Source: Hysterium pulicare CBS 123377
Taxonomy: Eukaryota > Ascomycota > Dothideomycetes > Hysteriales > Hysteriaceae
NCBI GenBank assembly: GCA_000467715.1
Contig: AJFK01000887.1
Span: forward strand, 1 to 32,968
DNA length: 32,968 bases
Reading direction: 5' to 3'
A program made the position numbers and the translations under genes. The notes under the pieces were generated by a model, which worked only from the letters and a program-made list of their open reading frames with translations, was not told where the DNA came from and ran no database searches. Positions 11,312 to 22,840 of this stretch are shown here, piece after piece. Numbering within the stretch: the stretch's first letter is position 1; every line of letters starts with the position of its first letter.

Positions 11312-12868
11312 GACGACGAACTCCTGCTTTTTTTTTTTGAATACGTGAATTCGTCCTCACGTTGTGTTGACGAGGCCTGGTGTCCGAGAAGAGGGCTCTG
11401 GACCCAGGTAAGTGAATAGGTTGGCTTCCCAGCCGCTCAACAAGGCTTCAGTATAGCGGTGCCCAAATTGGTCGAGTGTGTAACAATGGTGCTGGATCGA
11501 AATGAGGAATCGATACTTTGCTGTCTTGGACTCGAAGGAAGGGGGGAATTATGGTATAGAGAGAGCGAAGAGAAGATGGTGTGCAGACCTGCCCACACGC
11601 CGAAACAGAGCCCCAATGACCGTTGTTGCTTTGGTATTCCCTAATTCGGTGGCGGAGCAAGGACCAGGCTTTTGGCCGGGTAACGCCGACAGTATTTTTA
11701 GCTGGGGTCCGCCCCACCAAACGACGGCACGTTAGAAACATCAAGTTTCTTTGACAACACTGGCACCACCTGCACTGACAGCAACTCATAGAATGAAAAC
11801 AGGTTCCATTCACCTTCAAATCTTCTCCGAAATCCACACAACCACTCTGAAAGGCGAGTTGTTGGGACCTCGACGACCCCTTCTCTCCTTCCGATCATTC
11901 TCCCGTCGATCGCCTTCCTTCAGCCCCCAATACGAGCCCTGGTTACTGATGCGACCGTCTCAAATCTGACAGTCCTATGTCTCTCTCCCCGACAAATTCC
12001 CTCTTTTAGCGTTTGTTATCGTAAACTCGCTAGTTCAACGTGTTGGGAAGTGTTCATGCGGATCACCCCGCTCGTTGATCCTGCGGGATGAATTGGATTT
12101 GATTGCTTTGATCCTGTGAACTTTAGGCGTTTGTGAACAGGAATCTCTGGGGTAGTGGATGGAAAGATCTGTATGAGTGTTAGATACGGACGGAGTATGT
12201 AGGGTTGCTTTGTTGAAGCAAGGAGTATCTAGCGCAGTTTTAGGACGGTCTTCGTGATTTCAGACGTTGCACAGAGCATCGGGAGCGAGTACAGAGGCTA
12301 AACCTATCACCGTAACCTTCCTATATGCCCTTGAGTAGACGTGCTAGAACTGAATCCTGGGAAAGGTAGGAAGCATCATTCCGCAGACTCACAAGGACGT
12401 GAACTGGGTTTGATGAGTGGTTCAGAGCCCAAAACTACCGCGCGTATGGAGGTGAACTAGATTTTATTCTTCTCCCATAGCCCAATTCCATCCTGTACAC
12501 GGACACCAACTGGATTTCATGCGTCTCCCGTAGCCTAATCCTATCCGGTCCACCGACGAGAACGTCTATAAGGTGATGGCACGATGAAGTCGCAATCTAC
12601 TAATCGAAGTGATGGTCAAGTACTGTTTATCTTCTATTTTCCTTTTCTTTTCTACATACATCTATCTACTTATGCGGAATCAGCGCAGTAGAAAGACGGA
12701 AACTCTCTAAACTTTTGACAGAACATTTGAAAAGACAACAGACTCGCTAGATCAACCTCTTACGACATACCATGGTCTTAAACGCTCTAATACCGCAGAT
12801 GAACCAAAATCACAGTTCAGTCGAAACAAGCAAATTCATACATGACAACAGATTCACACACCCTGTCG
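11312..12868. other. Long intergenic region upstream of the glucanase gene
   Basis: This 1.5-kb stretch is the glucanase 5' flank and the TmpA-like gene's 3' flank. A T-run sits at about 11330-11338, close to the glucanase start. ORFs at 11448..11969 overlap on both strands and look random. A degenerate 53-bp tandem duplication lies at 12455-12560. A pyrimidine-rich stretch occurs near 12628-12670. I call no gene. Confidence 0.4.
12455..12560. repeat. Degenerate tandem duplication, 53-bp unit
   Basis: The copies at 12455..12507 and 12508..12560 match at about 39 of 53 positions, counted by eye. About half of the differences are transitions. Shared blocks include TCTCCC and TAGCC. It lies in intergenic DNA and has no known function. 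Confidence 0.5.
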
Positions 12869-14161
12869 TCACGAGTCGAATATTGCCCCATAGACCGGAA
12901 TCCCCCTCTTAGTCAAGCTCCCAACAACCTCCCTCGTACCCGGCCTATTGCTGACAATGCACACAGCTTCAGCTTTACTCTCGTTGTAAAGCCTAAGCGC
13001 TTCCTCCGGCAGATTCGGACGTCCTTTCTCTGTCGTATTCCAGATCACAGCATGCATGTCTGCCGCACGAACCATATCCACAATCTCCTGGCCATACGTT
13101 TGAACTGGGTTGCGCGTGCTCCAGAAGATGCGGATGGGAGTTAGGTCAGCAGCGATTAAGGATAGACACGGACCGATTCCCGAGCCAGTAGCAATGAGGA
13201 CGATGGATCGAAATAGGCGGGATGTGTAGAGGAAATTGCGAACTGGTGGGCAGCGGATCCATATCTTGGTTGGCATTTTGTTGATTTGAGCTTTGGTCCA
13301 GTCACCCGCGTCAGATATGACTACGGACGTGGTAACGTGGTTTGAATCTGGGATAGTGGCGAATGAATGCCATTCGAGGAGAGGATTGGTGCTGAGTCGG
13401 AGGACGGTACAGAAAGGCATCTTGAAATAGTTGAAATGCAACCGAATCGCGTGCTCGGAAAGTCGGTCGGGGACTACGGGAATGTGATGGAGTCGGACCC
13501 AAGGGCTGATGATGCTAACAGTGGTCCCACAGATGAACCAAAAGCTAGGAGAGTTGACCAGTGCATGCCCGATGGGAATAGATTTGACGTAGTAGAGGTC
13601 GAAGGCAAAGGTAATAGCTCTCGTCCAGAACATGAGTAGTACGGTCCACCCAGCGAACCTATGTGTCCTTTCAAAGGAGTCGTGATATTTTCTTCGAAGA
13701 CTTGGATATGATCCACAAAGTATTGACGTAAAAAGCAGCAGGACCACATAGCTCGTCAACAATTCAATGATCTTTAGATTGGTCAATCCATCCAAGCAGA
13801 ACTCATACGTAGCGGAAACCGTATAGTAGGTATACCAAGCGGTCGCTGATACCCCACATCCACTGTGCACGCCTCCGTAGTGGTAGACGTTTGCTAGGTG
13901 CTTCCGGATACGCAGAGGAGTACTCAGCGGGACCCAGGTGAAGAGCTCGTACACGAAGTTGATGGCGTCCTCCTGTCGCATGAGTGTTGAGATCAATACG
14001 TTGGCGGAGACAATGTCCAGGAGAGCCGTCAATGGCGGCACTGCCTTGTACTTCACCTCGAGTACAATGAATACGACAAAATTGACAGCAAAGATTGTCG
14101 CAAAGATCTTCCGATACACAGATAAAGCGTCATCTTCCCGGATTATAAGTGAGTTGTCCAT
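12869..14161 (-). CDS. tmpA: TmpA-like integral membrane oxidoreductase
   Basis: A single exon of 430 aa. The N-terminal half has several hydrophobic segments (about 18-36, 45-60, 128-150, 169-189 and 203-220) with conserved-looking HYGGVHSGCG (94-103) and FERTHRFAGW (163-172). The soluble half resembles a ferredoxin-reductase fold, with LIATGSGIGP (322-331) as the probable nucleotide loop and a C-terminal IPVYGAIFDS. The overall pattern matches the fungal TmpA group, membrane flavoproteins linked in Aspergillus nidulans to a diffusible conidiation signal; the same module also occurs fused to some adenylating enzymes. Here it stands alone. I cannot see a complete set of ferric-reductase haem ligands, so haem binding is not claimed. 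An upstream coding exon cannot be excluded. The family call is from memory of motif layout. Confidence 0.75.
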   Translation of the reverse strand: MDNSLIIREDDALSVYRKIFATIFAVNFVVFIVLEVKYKAVPPLTALLDIVSANVLISTLMRQEDAINFVYELFTWVPLSTPLRIRKHLANVYHYGGVHSGCGVSATAWYTYYTVSATYEFCLDGLTNLKIIELLTSYVVLLLFTSILCGSYPSLRRKYHDSFERTHRFAGWTVLLMFWTRAITFAFDLYYVKSIPIGHALVNSPSFWFICGTTVSIISPWVRLHHIPVVPDRLSEHAIRLHFNYFKMPFCTVLRLSTNPLLEWHSFATIPDSNHVTTSVVISDAGDWTKAQINKMPTKIWIRCPPVRNFLYTSRLFRSIVLIATGSGIGPCLSLIAADLTPIRIFWSTRNPVQTYGQEIVDMVRAADMHAVIWNTTEKGRPNLPEEALRLYNESKAEAVCIVSNRPGTREVVGSLTKRGIPVYGAIFDS

Positions 14162-14615
14162 TGAGCAATGCCGATTCCGCGACTACGTGCACAGTGCCTT
14201 TGTAATGTTCCGTCCGCATCAACTACTGGGTATTACTTCATATAAAGGCACCTAGCCGGGCAGTAGCGGCAAGAGAGCTTACCTATGGAGATAAACCTTC
14301 GGATATCAACGACTCTGTTGAGTAAAACTGTGCATGCTGATGAGTTATTCGTGTGGAGGTTAATTTAGAGAGTGCTTATATGCAGGAGTGCAACGGAGCG
14401 TAGTTCTCAGTTCAGTACATCTTAAACGGGATTTCAAGTTCGTTCACCGCGACTACCTCGTGCCCGGTTTGGTCCCTTCTCTTTCTAGGTAGGTGAAGGT
14501 CAGGTCTTGTTCCCGACGTCGGCGAGATCATCAACCACTTGAAAGGTTATTAGAGGTCATTGCCACACCACCTTCTACAGAATTGTACTTTTGATTAGAT
14601 TCTCTTATGGAGTAC
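14162..14615. other. Short intergenic region, nothing recognised
   Basis: This is the 5' flank of the TmpA-like gene and the 3' flank of the epoxide hydrolase gene. It holds no ORF of note beyond antisense of the TmpA-like start, and no repeat or RNA gene. Confidence 0.4.
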
Positions 14616-15794
14616 TCATAAACCTTCGAGAAACGCAAGAATCTCCTCAATTACCTTCTCAGGATTTTCCTGCTGTGGCCAATGACCGGCACCTGGAATG
14701 AATTTTATGCCACGAAACTGCGTGCATGATTCCGGAAGGCTCTCAATAGCACCTGGCTGTTGGTAATTGCCCCAGTCTTTCTCTCCAGAAATAAAGGCCG
14801 CTGGCACCTCAATTTTCTTCCCAGCGAAAAGATCCAAGTCGCGCGATTTGGTCGGATCGGATCGACTCCTATACCAATTCAGCCCTCCTTGAAATCCCGT
14901 CCGGCTCCACTCCTGAACGTATACTTGTAAATCTTGGTCTGTCATCCAACGCCTGGTCTTGTTGGCATCTTCTCCCTCCATCATTGCTGCAATGGTCTCG
15001 GGCATGGAAGAATGTAGAGGCATGATATAATAATAAGGCATCTTAGCAAGCTCGCTTGCCTTCCAACCTTGGAGGGGATGAGGTTTGTTACCATCCCAAT
15101 CCGCGCTCTTGACATGCAGATAACCTCGCAGGAAAGCTTCAAGTCCCTGTAAGGGAACCGACCACTGGAAAGCTGCAACTACGGTCGAATTATACCACTG
15201 GTAGTGCTTCCTCGGCTCTGGAAGCGCTGCTAGCTCTCTGTGAACGTCCGGAGCTTGTGTGGTGTTGGAAGGGCTCACATGCGCCGTATTGAAGGGTAGA
15301 TCTGGATCTGCTTTGTGAGGGTGGCTCATCATCACCACGCTTTGAAACATATCAGGCCTCATCAACGCACACATTGAGCTGGAAACGGCGCCGAAGTCAT
15401 GGCCAATAACGCAGTGGACCTTCTTGTATCCCAACGCATGCACGAAGATTACCACGTCCCTAACGTTGGTGGTCATGTTGAATTGAGACAAGTCTGCTTT
15501 GGCGAACGGTGAGTCGTCCCAGCCTGAGGTCCGCCCGTAGCCTCTTTGGTCAAAAGATACAACGTAGTATCCAGCTTCGGCGAGGGGGATCATAATCTTT
15601 CTCCATGAAAAGGCTAGCTCGGGGAATCCATGGATGAGTAGTAATAAGGGTCTATCTCTCTGAGGGGTGTATCCGGTTTCCAGAAAGTGGAAAGTCAAGC
15701 CATTTGCGGGACAGTGGACATATTTTTCTGATATTCCATCAGGGAGCGGGAGTGGGGGTAGTTGAGCTTTTGGCGAGGGTGCGGCCTGAGACAT
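14616..15794 (-). CDS. Epoxide hydrolase, alpha/beta-hydrolase fold
   Basis: An intronless gene of 392 aa. It has the oxyanion motif HGFPE (55-59) and the nucleophile elbow GHDFG with Asp133, the Asp nucleophile of epoxide hydrolases and haloalkane dehalogenases. The probable acid is Asp340 in GEKDW, and the catalytic His371 lies in GAGHWPQQE. A lid region contains Tyr residues at 254-256 and Tyr308 in LNWYRS, which suits epoxide ring activation by lid tyrosines and favours epoxide hydrolase over dehalogenase. The reaction is hydrolysis of an epoxide to a diol; the natural substrate is unknown. No targeting signal is seen, so a cytosolic location is likely. The length is usual for the family and all catalytic residues are present. 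It is divergent from the large plus-strand gene. Confidence 0.9.
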   Translation of the reverse strand: MSQAAPSPKAQLPPLPLPDGISEKYVHCPANGLTFHFLETGYTPQRDRPLLLLIHGFPELAFSWRKIMIPLAEAGYYVVSFDQRGYGRTSGWDDSPFAKADLSQFNMTTNVRDVVIFVHALGYKKVHCVIGHDFGAVSSSMCALMRPDMFQSVVMMSHPHKADPDLPFNTAHVSPSNTTQAPDVHRELAALPEPRKHYQWYNSTVVAAFQWSVPLQGLEAFLRGYLHVKSADWDGNKPHPLQGWKASELAKMPYYYIMPLHSSMPETIAAMMEGEDANKTRRWMTDQDLQVYVQEWSRTGFQGGLNWYRSRSDPTKSRDLDLFAGKKIEVPAAFISGEKDWGNYQQPGAIESLPESCTQFRGIKFIPGAGHWPQQENPEKVIEEILAFLEGL

Positions 15795-16714
15795 AGTGGC
15801 TAAGACTGCATCAGGTCTGGTGAGAGCAGAAAGCGTATGTATTCAGTGTGAAATAAGCTTGGTGGTACACAAGAATGCTGCCGGGGGACATTTATATTAA
15901 AAACTCTGAGGTTGGAGGCGTTGGAGAAGCTCTCGGGTGGAGTAGGATGGGGGAAGGATGACTATTCCCGTGATTGGCTGATCTTCTCGGGCGTCTACAT
16001 GTGTCAAGACTCAAAAGGATGAGTGCTGAGACTTTGTCTGCATCAAGACCAGAGAGACAAAGGGCCCGATCTACATAATCAAACGGTGATTGCGTGTGAG
16101 TGACGAATCAGCTGGGTTGCTCACGTCAGGATAGGAGTCAAGGTAGAGCGAAGAGGTCTGCGAGAGGATGGTCATCTACATGCTGCAGACAGAGACGAAA
16201 TTAACAAAGCCGAGGAAGACGAACATCAAGCTGCATCGAAGGACTAGCAGCGCGTAGAAGGCCGCTTGCATCTGTCACTAGAAGTTGTGCAACTTGTGGC
16301 TTCAGCTTCAAATGACGACGGTGGAGGCGCTAAAGTGCTTGTAAGTAGGTAAGCTTGATGGGCCAGTGAAGCCGACCGCCTTGCAGATCGCGGAGGCGCA
16401 GGCCTTTCTCCACCAGGACCTCGCCCTTCACGCATGTTGGCACTTCTTCCTCCTGAAATACGAGGTAAACATCACGACTTCATCCTTCTGCGCTCGTGTT
16501 TGCGCAACGTGTCCATCAGTGCTCCTTTGAGCTGCTGTCGTGCGACGGGCCGCCTCGCTACCTTTCTGTCGCTGGCACCCTTCCAGCACATCCGCGGTCG
16601 CCATCCATGACATCAGCCACGGGGATTCTTTAACAAAAATCTCCACGACTTCCTCACAAACCCGACCACAATAGCTATGCGAAATTTATCTCTCTTTTAA
16701 TACCGTAATTCATC
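15795..16714. promoter_or_regulatory. Divergent promoter region of the epoxide hydrolase and the 1663-aa gene
   Basis: This 920-bp stretch separates two divergently transcribed genes and should contain both promoters. On the minus strand a TATA-like ATATAAAT sits at about 15888-15895, roughly 95-100 bases before the epoxide hydrolase ATG. Minus ORFs at 16244..16435 and 16428..16646 are GC-rich and lack features of real proteins. Regulation cannot be inferred further. Confidence 0.45.
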
Positions 16715-19700
16715 ATGTTTAGTCGACGAAGGGCCACGTCGAATCCGGTACGATCCTCCTATCATCTACATTTCCAAACAATACAATTTTGCGCAGCTGC
16801 TCAAACCTCAACTCCCAAGCGAAGAGCAACTTGCTAACATATCAAATATAGCCCGTTAGGAATCCTCCTACCGCGGCGGCGACATTAGCTGCGAGTCAAG
16901 CGTTTCTCAAGGGCCGTGAGTCCAATGCCTCTCTTTCATCAGCTGCTGCTGCCGCAGCCCTGCGAACCCATGCAACGACTCCAATTCCCGTAGGAGAGAT
17001 ACAAACGAAGCGGATGATACGTAGGGGCTCAACCTCTTCTACGGGAAGCGGGAGCAGTCAGCAGGGATCGGGTTTGCGTAGGCATTCCAGCTCCGGTTCT
17101 TTGACTGAACGAACATTTCGCACATCGTCCCCGAGCAGGAACAGCCCCGTCATCGAGGTAGATCCTAACGCGCCTCCAGTTCCTGCGGTGCCAAAAGATA
17201 TACCGACGACGGGTGGTCATCGGCGGGCCACGAGTCTCGAGCCACCACATCGAGGTGGATCTTCTGCAGGGAGAGGTGGCGGCAGAGGAGTAAGCCTAGA
17301 CAGAGGAATGGAAGCTCCCACGGGCAGAGGGCCAAGTCATGCCGCGCGGAAAACCAACCTCGCTCAAGTTGCGGAGGTGGATAGGGAGAACAGTACACGG
17401 ATTATGAACTTCTCTCGGCCTATGTCCCCGCCAACCGCGTCCCCGACCGCAAACTTCCCATCGTCCCGAGCTGGTCATAGCGGATGGTTTGCTGAGCCAG
17501 TCCGTACCGAGCAGAGTTTTCGAGAAGACCCTCCACCAAGACCCAAGACATCTGACGGAATTTCGGCGATGGGCGCAAGAAATGTGCAACAATCGATACA
17601 GAACGCTGCGAACAAGCCAGTATCAAATCACAAGAACAGGATGTCGCAAAGTGTAGAAGGCGCACGGTTATCTGGCGGCAGCATGAGAGGGAAACCTACT
17701 GGTTCTGCCATGTCTACGACTTCAAATCCAGCATCTACGCCAGCTTGGCATGGACAACCTCTCGACCCCAAATCTCCGTCGGCAGTCTACGACCCCTCAA
17801 CAAGAACTTTTATACCAAAGCAACAAGCTATGGCCAAATTCCGGGAATTGAGTCAGTTCGACACCAACAGACCGCAAAGCCCTCCCATTTATCATGCGCC
17901 AGAACGGCCACAGAGTCCTCCACAACACCCACCACAACGTGTTCAAAGTCCCCCCATACGACGCGCTCCAGAACGGATACACTCTCCTGTCCAGGAGACC
18001 TACCAACAACCTCAGAGTTCTTTTGAGCACCACCCGTCAGAACCAGTACAAAGTCCCGTTCATGGTCACTTGGACAGACCTCAGCCAGCTGCAGCCTTGC
18101 AGGAGCGATCACCAAGTCCTGTTGGCCGACAGCCCGATGGACCTTCATCTAATCATACAGCAGGCTTTCAAACCCAACTCGGCGCGTTGCTAGCAAGACA
18201 GAGTTCCGAAGATTATGGTTTGGCGGATCAGCAGGAGCCTGCGGAATCCACAACTGGAGCAAATACAAGTCGCAGGCTTGCTTCGAGCCCAGTCACTGTT
18301 CCTAGCGAGGAGAACGATGAGTCCATGTCCCCTCGGTCTGCACCATCCCAGGATGGACCGTACCCGCACTTGACGAAACCTGCGATGCCACCTTCAACGG
18401 ACCTTACTCCTGGGCCTGGAACGAGAAATGTCCGTGGCGAGCGACCGCAATCACTCAGCCCAGGACGTTCAGCCCATTTTGGAGCTATAGCAGTTGAGTT
18501 GCCCAATGGAATCAAGCATCAACCACCTCCAAGATCATTATCTCCTGCAAAATCGGCCTTGAAACATTCTCCATCCTCTTCCATCCGGAACAATTCCCCT
18601 GCCGCGATTTTCACGTCTGGTGCAGGCAGAGGAGCGCCAAGCGAGGCTTCAGATAATTTGTCGGACGATGGCTCCAAATCTACGCCTCGGAAAAAGAAGA
18701 ATGTGCGAGTGAGTTTTGACGAAGACGCTGTTATCGCAGGTACATCTTCATACGGTGAGGTTTCGTCACCGTCGTCCTCTTCTGGATTGGGATCGTCAAG
18801 GTGGAGCCCACAAAGGTCATCTGGGGAACAGGACTTGGATGAGATCATGAAACCCCGCCCAATGCTTCCTTCATTCGGGAGTGTCAGAGATGCCTCTCGT
18901 CGAAATGACAGCGAGGAAGTTCCCGAGAAGGTAACTGAGACAGTATCCTCATCGTTATCCACATCCGTTGGTTCAATAGCAGACCCTGTAGAAGCATCCA
19001 GTGATCATGCCATAGGAGGCATCATTTCTCGGGACCTTAAATCTAAGACATCGACGCCCGCTACTACATCTCACTACGAAACTCCAAAACGGGACCCTCT
19101 CGAGCCACTTCCACCAGAGGTGACCTCTGTTGAAGGATCTGGCTATGTATCTGATTCTGATCAAAGCGACATTATAGATCAAGACACTCCAATCCCGGAA
19201 ACCCCATCCCAACTTACTCCGCATAAACAAGTGGAAGCAACAGTCCCACAGATGGAACCAAAAACGTTGACCAAATCTGTTGATGTCCCGAAGTCTCAGG
19301 AAGTGATTGTCCCTGTAATCGCAGTCCTTCCCGCCACACCAAAAGCCGAGGACCAACCCGAACGACGGCTAGGAATGCCAGGTGGTTGGGATCAATTCGA
19401 CGAACCCGAGATCAAAGAAGAGATCGAAGTAAAACCTGAAGAGCCAGTGCTTGACGAGGTTGCAGAGTCCTCTAACAACATAGACCGTCAGGATCAGCTA
19501 TCTATCGTTCGAGAGCCGATCGATGAGTCTGATGATCACAGCAGTATCTATAGCGATGCTGTTGAAGATCAGATTGATCCCGTCGACGAAGAAGGAGGGT
19601 TCGCTTCACTCGACGCTATTGTCGAGAGTCCCATTGTGAGCCCTCCACCAGGTCTCGCAATATCGACGCCGCCCGCAAGTCCCACGACGAAACTTCCTCT

Positions 19701-21810
19701 ACAGCCGGACCTTCCTGAAGCATCTAGAGAAGAAACCCGAGAACCTCTCCCATCTCCTCCCGTGGAAGACTGGAATACTGTTTCGCAACATTGGAATGGC
19801 CTCAGTGAAATACGGAGGCAGCAGATGGAGCAGGATGCGAAGACGGAACCTCCCGTAGCCTCTTCGGAACCATCTGCTCCTATTGTGCAGCCGGCCAAAC
19901 CCAAGCCAAAGAAGAAGACTGCTGCTTCTTCTACCAAGAAGGCCGAACCCGTGGAAGTGCGTCAACCCCAACAGTCTCCCAGACAACCTCTAAAATCGGC
20001 TATGAAGAAGAATGTGCGGCAGATCCAGGAAGCTCCAGTTCCTGAACCTCGTCTGAGAAAGTCGATGAGAGGCAGCGGAGACTTTCAGGGGCCACCAGCC
20101 TCACCGACAGAAACACACATGAGGAAGAGTATGCGTGGTGGTGATACGATGCGTCCAACCTCACCAACAGAAACACACATGAGGAAAAGCATGCGTGGTG
20201 GTGATACTATGCGTGGTGGTAATACAATGCGAACTTCAATGCGAGGAGAACCAGGGCTTGCCGCATCGAGGTACAGTATGCCTGCAACAGCTCCATCGGA
20301 AGTGCGTGAGTCAAGAGGGGCTTTGCAAAAGAGAAACATCCCTGCCGCAGCGAGTGCACCCAAGGCCCGACCTCAGACAATGTCTGGACCTCCCGTCGCG
20401 ACTTCGAGAGCATCAAAGATTACGGCAATTGGCCCTTCGAACGACGATGATTCAGATGCTTCCGTGAGCAGCTTCAGAAGACAACGACCAAGAACCTCCG
20501 GCGGAGACGATGGAAAGTATACTATGAGAAGGTCTATGAGAGGCGGACCTGCACCTGCACCCACGATGCGTCCAGCAACGATGAGACCAACAACACCAGC
20601 ACAGCCAACATCTCCTCCTCCAACTTTTAGGAAATCGATGCGGCCCAGCTCCCCTACGCCTACTTATGAAAGCGGACCCAAGTCCTCCAGATTCAGCATC
20701 AGATCCTTATCGCCTGCCGGAAGGTTCAAGGGCAAGTCAGGACGTACGGGTTCCATAGATGCAACTGCGCAACTTGATATGCCATCACCCAAGCTCAAAC
20801 CGACCAAGGTCTCTGGCTTTAGTAAGGCGCCAAAATCCAGGGCTGCTGCTCCCGCCAAATCCGGGTCTCGTTTCAAGAGTCGGTTCACGGATTCAAGCGA
20901 TGAAGATGAAGATGAGCGACCCTCGCGGTTCCAAAGCCGATTCGCTGACTCTGATGAAGAGGATGATTTCGAGGTGCCATCAGGCCTAACACCCGTTCGG
21001 GGTATTCCACGCAGGGCGGGCGAGGAAGATGGCAACTCCACAGATCTCTCCGACGAAGATAGCTCGGAGGAAACGGCCGCTGCTGCCCCATCCAAAGACA
21101 TAGAAAAAGGTATCCTACCACCGCCAACGAACGGCCAAACCACCGCCTTGGCAGCAGGCTCTCTCCGTAAAAGTAAACACGCCGTCGAAACCCCATCCTT
21201 CCAACCCGTCAAAAAAGAAAAATCCAAACGCGGCTTCTTCGGTCTAGGAAAGAAAAAACACGTCCTTACCGACCCGTCACAACAACCCGCCGCAAACCCT
21301 CCCGCAACCGCGACCGCAGACTCTTCCATTCCTCTCCCCCCTCAATATAAAACTCGCCCCCTCACACCAATAGGCGAAGACAAAACAATCGAACCGCCCA
21401 CGCCCTCCTCCTCCACCTTAATATCCTCGACAACCACCCCAACACCCCTATCACCTATGCCCCGCTCGCCGAAACTCCAGCGCAGATCTATGCCTGGGCG
21501 CGCGGCGAGCGATTCGTGGCCCCTGCCGCAACCACCGACGATCGGACTTGAAGAAAGACCGAATAGTTCGGATGGGATTGTCAAGAGGAGTGCGACGATT
21601 GCGACGGGGACGGTGGGGTCGAGCGCGAGACCGGGGTTGAGGGCTCGGTTTGCGAGTGGGAGTAGTTTGGGCGGGGGTGGGGGCGAGAAGGAAGATGCGG
21701 ATGGGGCTGGGGCTGGGGCGAGGAAGGGGGCGAGGGAGGTGGTGGTGGGGAGGACGGGGAAGAAGAAGAAGTTTCAGGGGTTGAGGCGGTTTGTTGGGTT
21801 GCATGATTGA
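16715..21810 (+). CDS. Large disordered protein with SMRG repeats and an RVSF motif, function unknown
   Basis: Two exons, 16715..16747 and 16852..21810, give 1663 aa. The intron (donor GTACGA, branch TTGCTAAC, acceptor ATAG) joins an 11-codon exon MFSRRRATSNP in frame with PVRNPPTAAATLAASQAF. This is more convincing than starting at the ATG at 17014, because the open frame continues upstream to the acceptor. No folded domain is visible. The sequence is rich in Ser, Pro, Glu and Arg. Residues 630-633 read RVSF in a basic-then-acidic context, resembling a protein phosphatase 1 docking motif. Proline-rich SPP repeats lie near 350-400. Basic KSMRG-type repeats lie at about 1080-1260, two of them in a 60-bp tandem (20101-20220). 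The tail is basic (KKKKFQGLRRFVGLHD). It may be a scaffold or cortical protein, but that is a guess. Confidence 0.85.
20101..20220 (+). repeat. 60-bp coding tandem repeat encoding a SPTETHMRKSMRGGDTMR unit
   Basis: Two adjacent 60-bp copies, 20101..20160 and 20161..20220, lie inside the 1663-aa gene and differ at only a few positions before their last bases. Each encodes 20 residues with the core MRKSMRGGDTM. Further degenerate RKSMRG or RRSMRG copies flank them, so this is a minisatellite that can change by whole codon units. Confidence 0.85.
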
Positions 21811-22840
21811 TTGATTTGAAGGAGGGCGGAGGGAGAAAATGAGGTTGTAATGTTGGATGTGGGAGAGAGATCTGCTGGACCTTGGAAGTGGTGGTGATTT
21901 ATGATGGTCCTGCCCCGACTTGCCTCCCCTTATCGATTTGACTTTCCTCTTTGTTTTTGTTTTGCGTGGAAAACTCTGCACCTGTATACTTATATTACCA
22001 AGCAAGATGACCTTTTTCTTCAACTCTCACTCTGCTCGTTTTCCTTTTCCTTTTCCTTGTTTCACGCGGTCATTTTTCGCTTTTTACTCGCTCGCTCGCT
22101 CGCTCTTGGAAAATGGGATGCATGGTTTGTTGGATGGGATGGGATATACCTGTGCGCAGCAGTCGCAGCTGCAATACCTTTCACTTTCTTCTTTGTATAC
22201 ACTTGCTTTAAAATTTAATTGATTGAGTGGAGTGGATGGGAAGTGAGGCCTTTGGAGCTTTGACGATTGAAGCTGGAGAGGGAAGGTGGGAGATTAGTTA
22301 ATTTATAATTCGGATTGGGGAATGTTGATTTGTACTTCATGACATATGTCTTCGGGTCTTTGTGAGATCTTAAAGAAAAGAAGGAACCTTGGAAGACGAC
22401 TTATCATCACGTGCATTTTGATGGGGTATACATCACTTTCAAGGAGGTAGTTGGTCTGTGATGTCCTATTATACATAGGTACATATTTGATTCATTCGAC
22501 TCACTAAACGCTCTAAGGCAGGGATTCAGAGCGTAGGAAAAAGGAAAGGGGGGAATAGGGATATATGACTGATAACAGATACCATAGGTATCGATGAATT
22601 CCAAAACAAAACGCCTTGTATGCAATGCTAACGAGAGACTGAGAAATGAAATGAAACCTCCATATCGGGGATATAGCTCCCAGATAACAGCCAAGCGAAA
22701 ACGTTCGAGGAGAGATCAAGCGACAGGTTGAAGACTTGCGCAAGCTGCTTCGTTCAGTCATCAGACTTCGAGTCCTCGACTTGGGCTAGGCAGCATAGCG
22801 GAGTGCTGCGAGTCTCAGAAGTCAGATGGATTGTTTTATT
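21811..22840. other. Intergenic between convergent genes
   Basis: This is the shared 3' region of the plus-strand 1663-aa gene and the minus-strand MARVEL-like gene. It contains a short CTCG microsatellite (about 22087-22105) and T/C-rich runs. Short ORFs at 21901..22222 (plus) and 22407..22761 (minus) are low-complexity and unrecognised. Confidence 0.4.

Noticed and set aside
16244-16646. Two overlapping minus-strand ORFs in the divergent promoter region
   Set aside because: They are short, rich in Arg, Ala and Ser, have no splice connection and show no recognisable motif.
20664-21329. Minus-strand ORF of 221 codons
   Set aside because: It lies wholly inside the 1663-aa gene and is a shadow of its low-complexity sequence.
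21451-22023. Minus-strand ORF of 190 codons
   Set aside because: It is antisense to the 3' end of the 1663-aa gene and its strongly biased Pro/Arg/Ser composition mirrors that gene's codon use.
22087-22105. CTCG microsatellite as a regulatory element
   Set aside because: It is a short simple repeat in a 3' flank with no supporting context.
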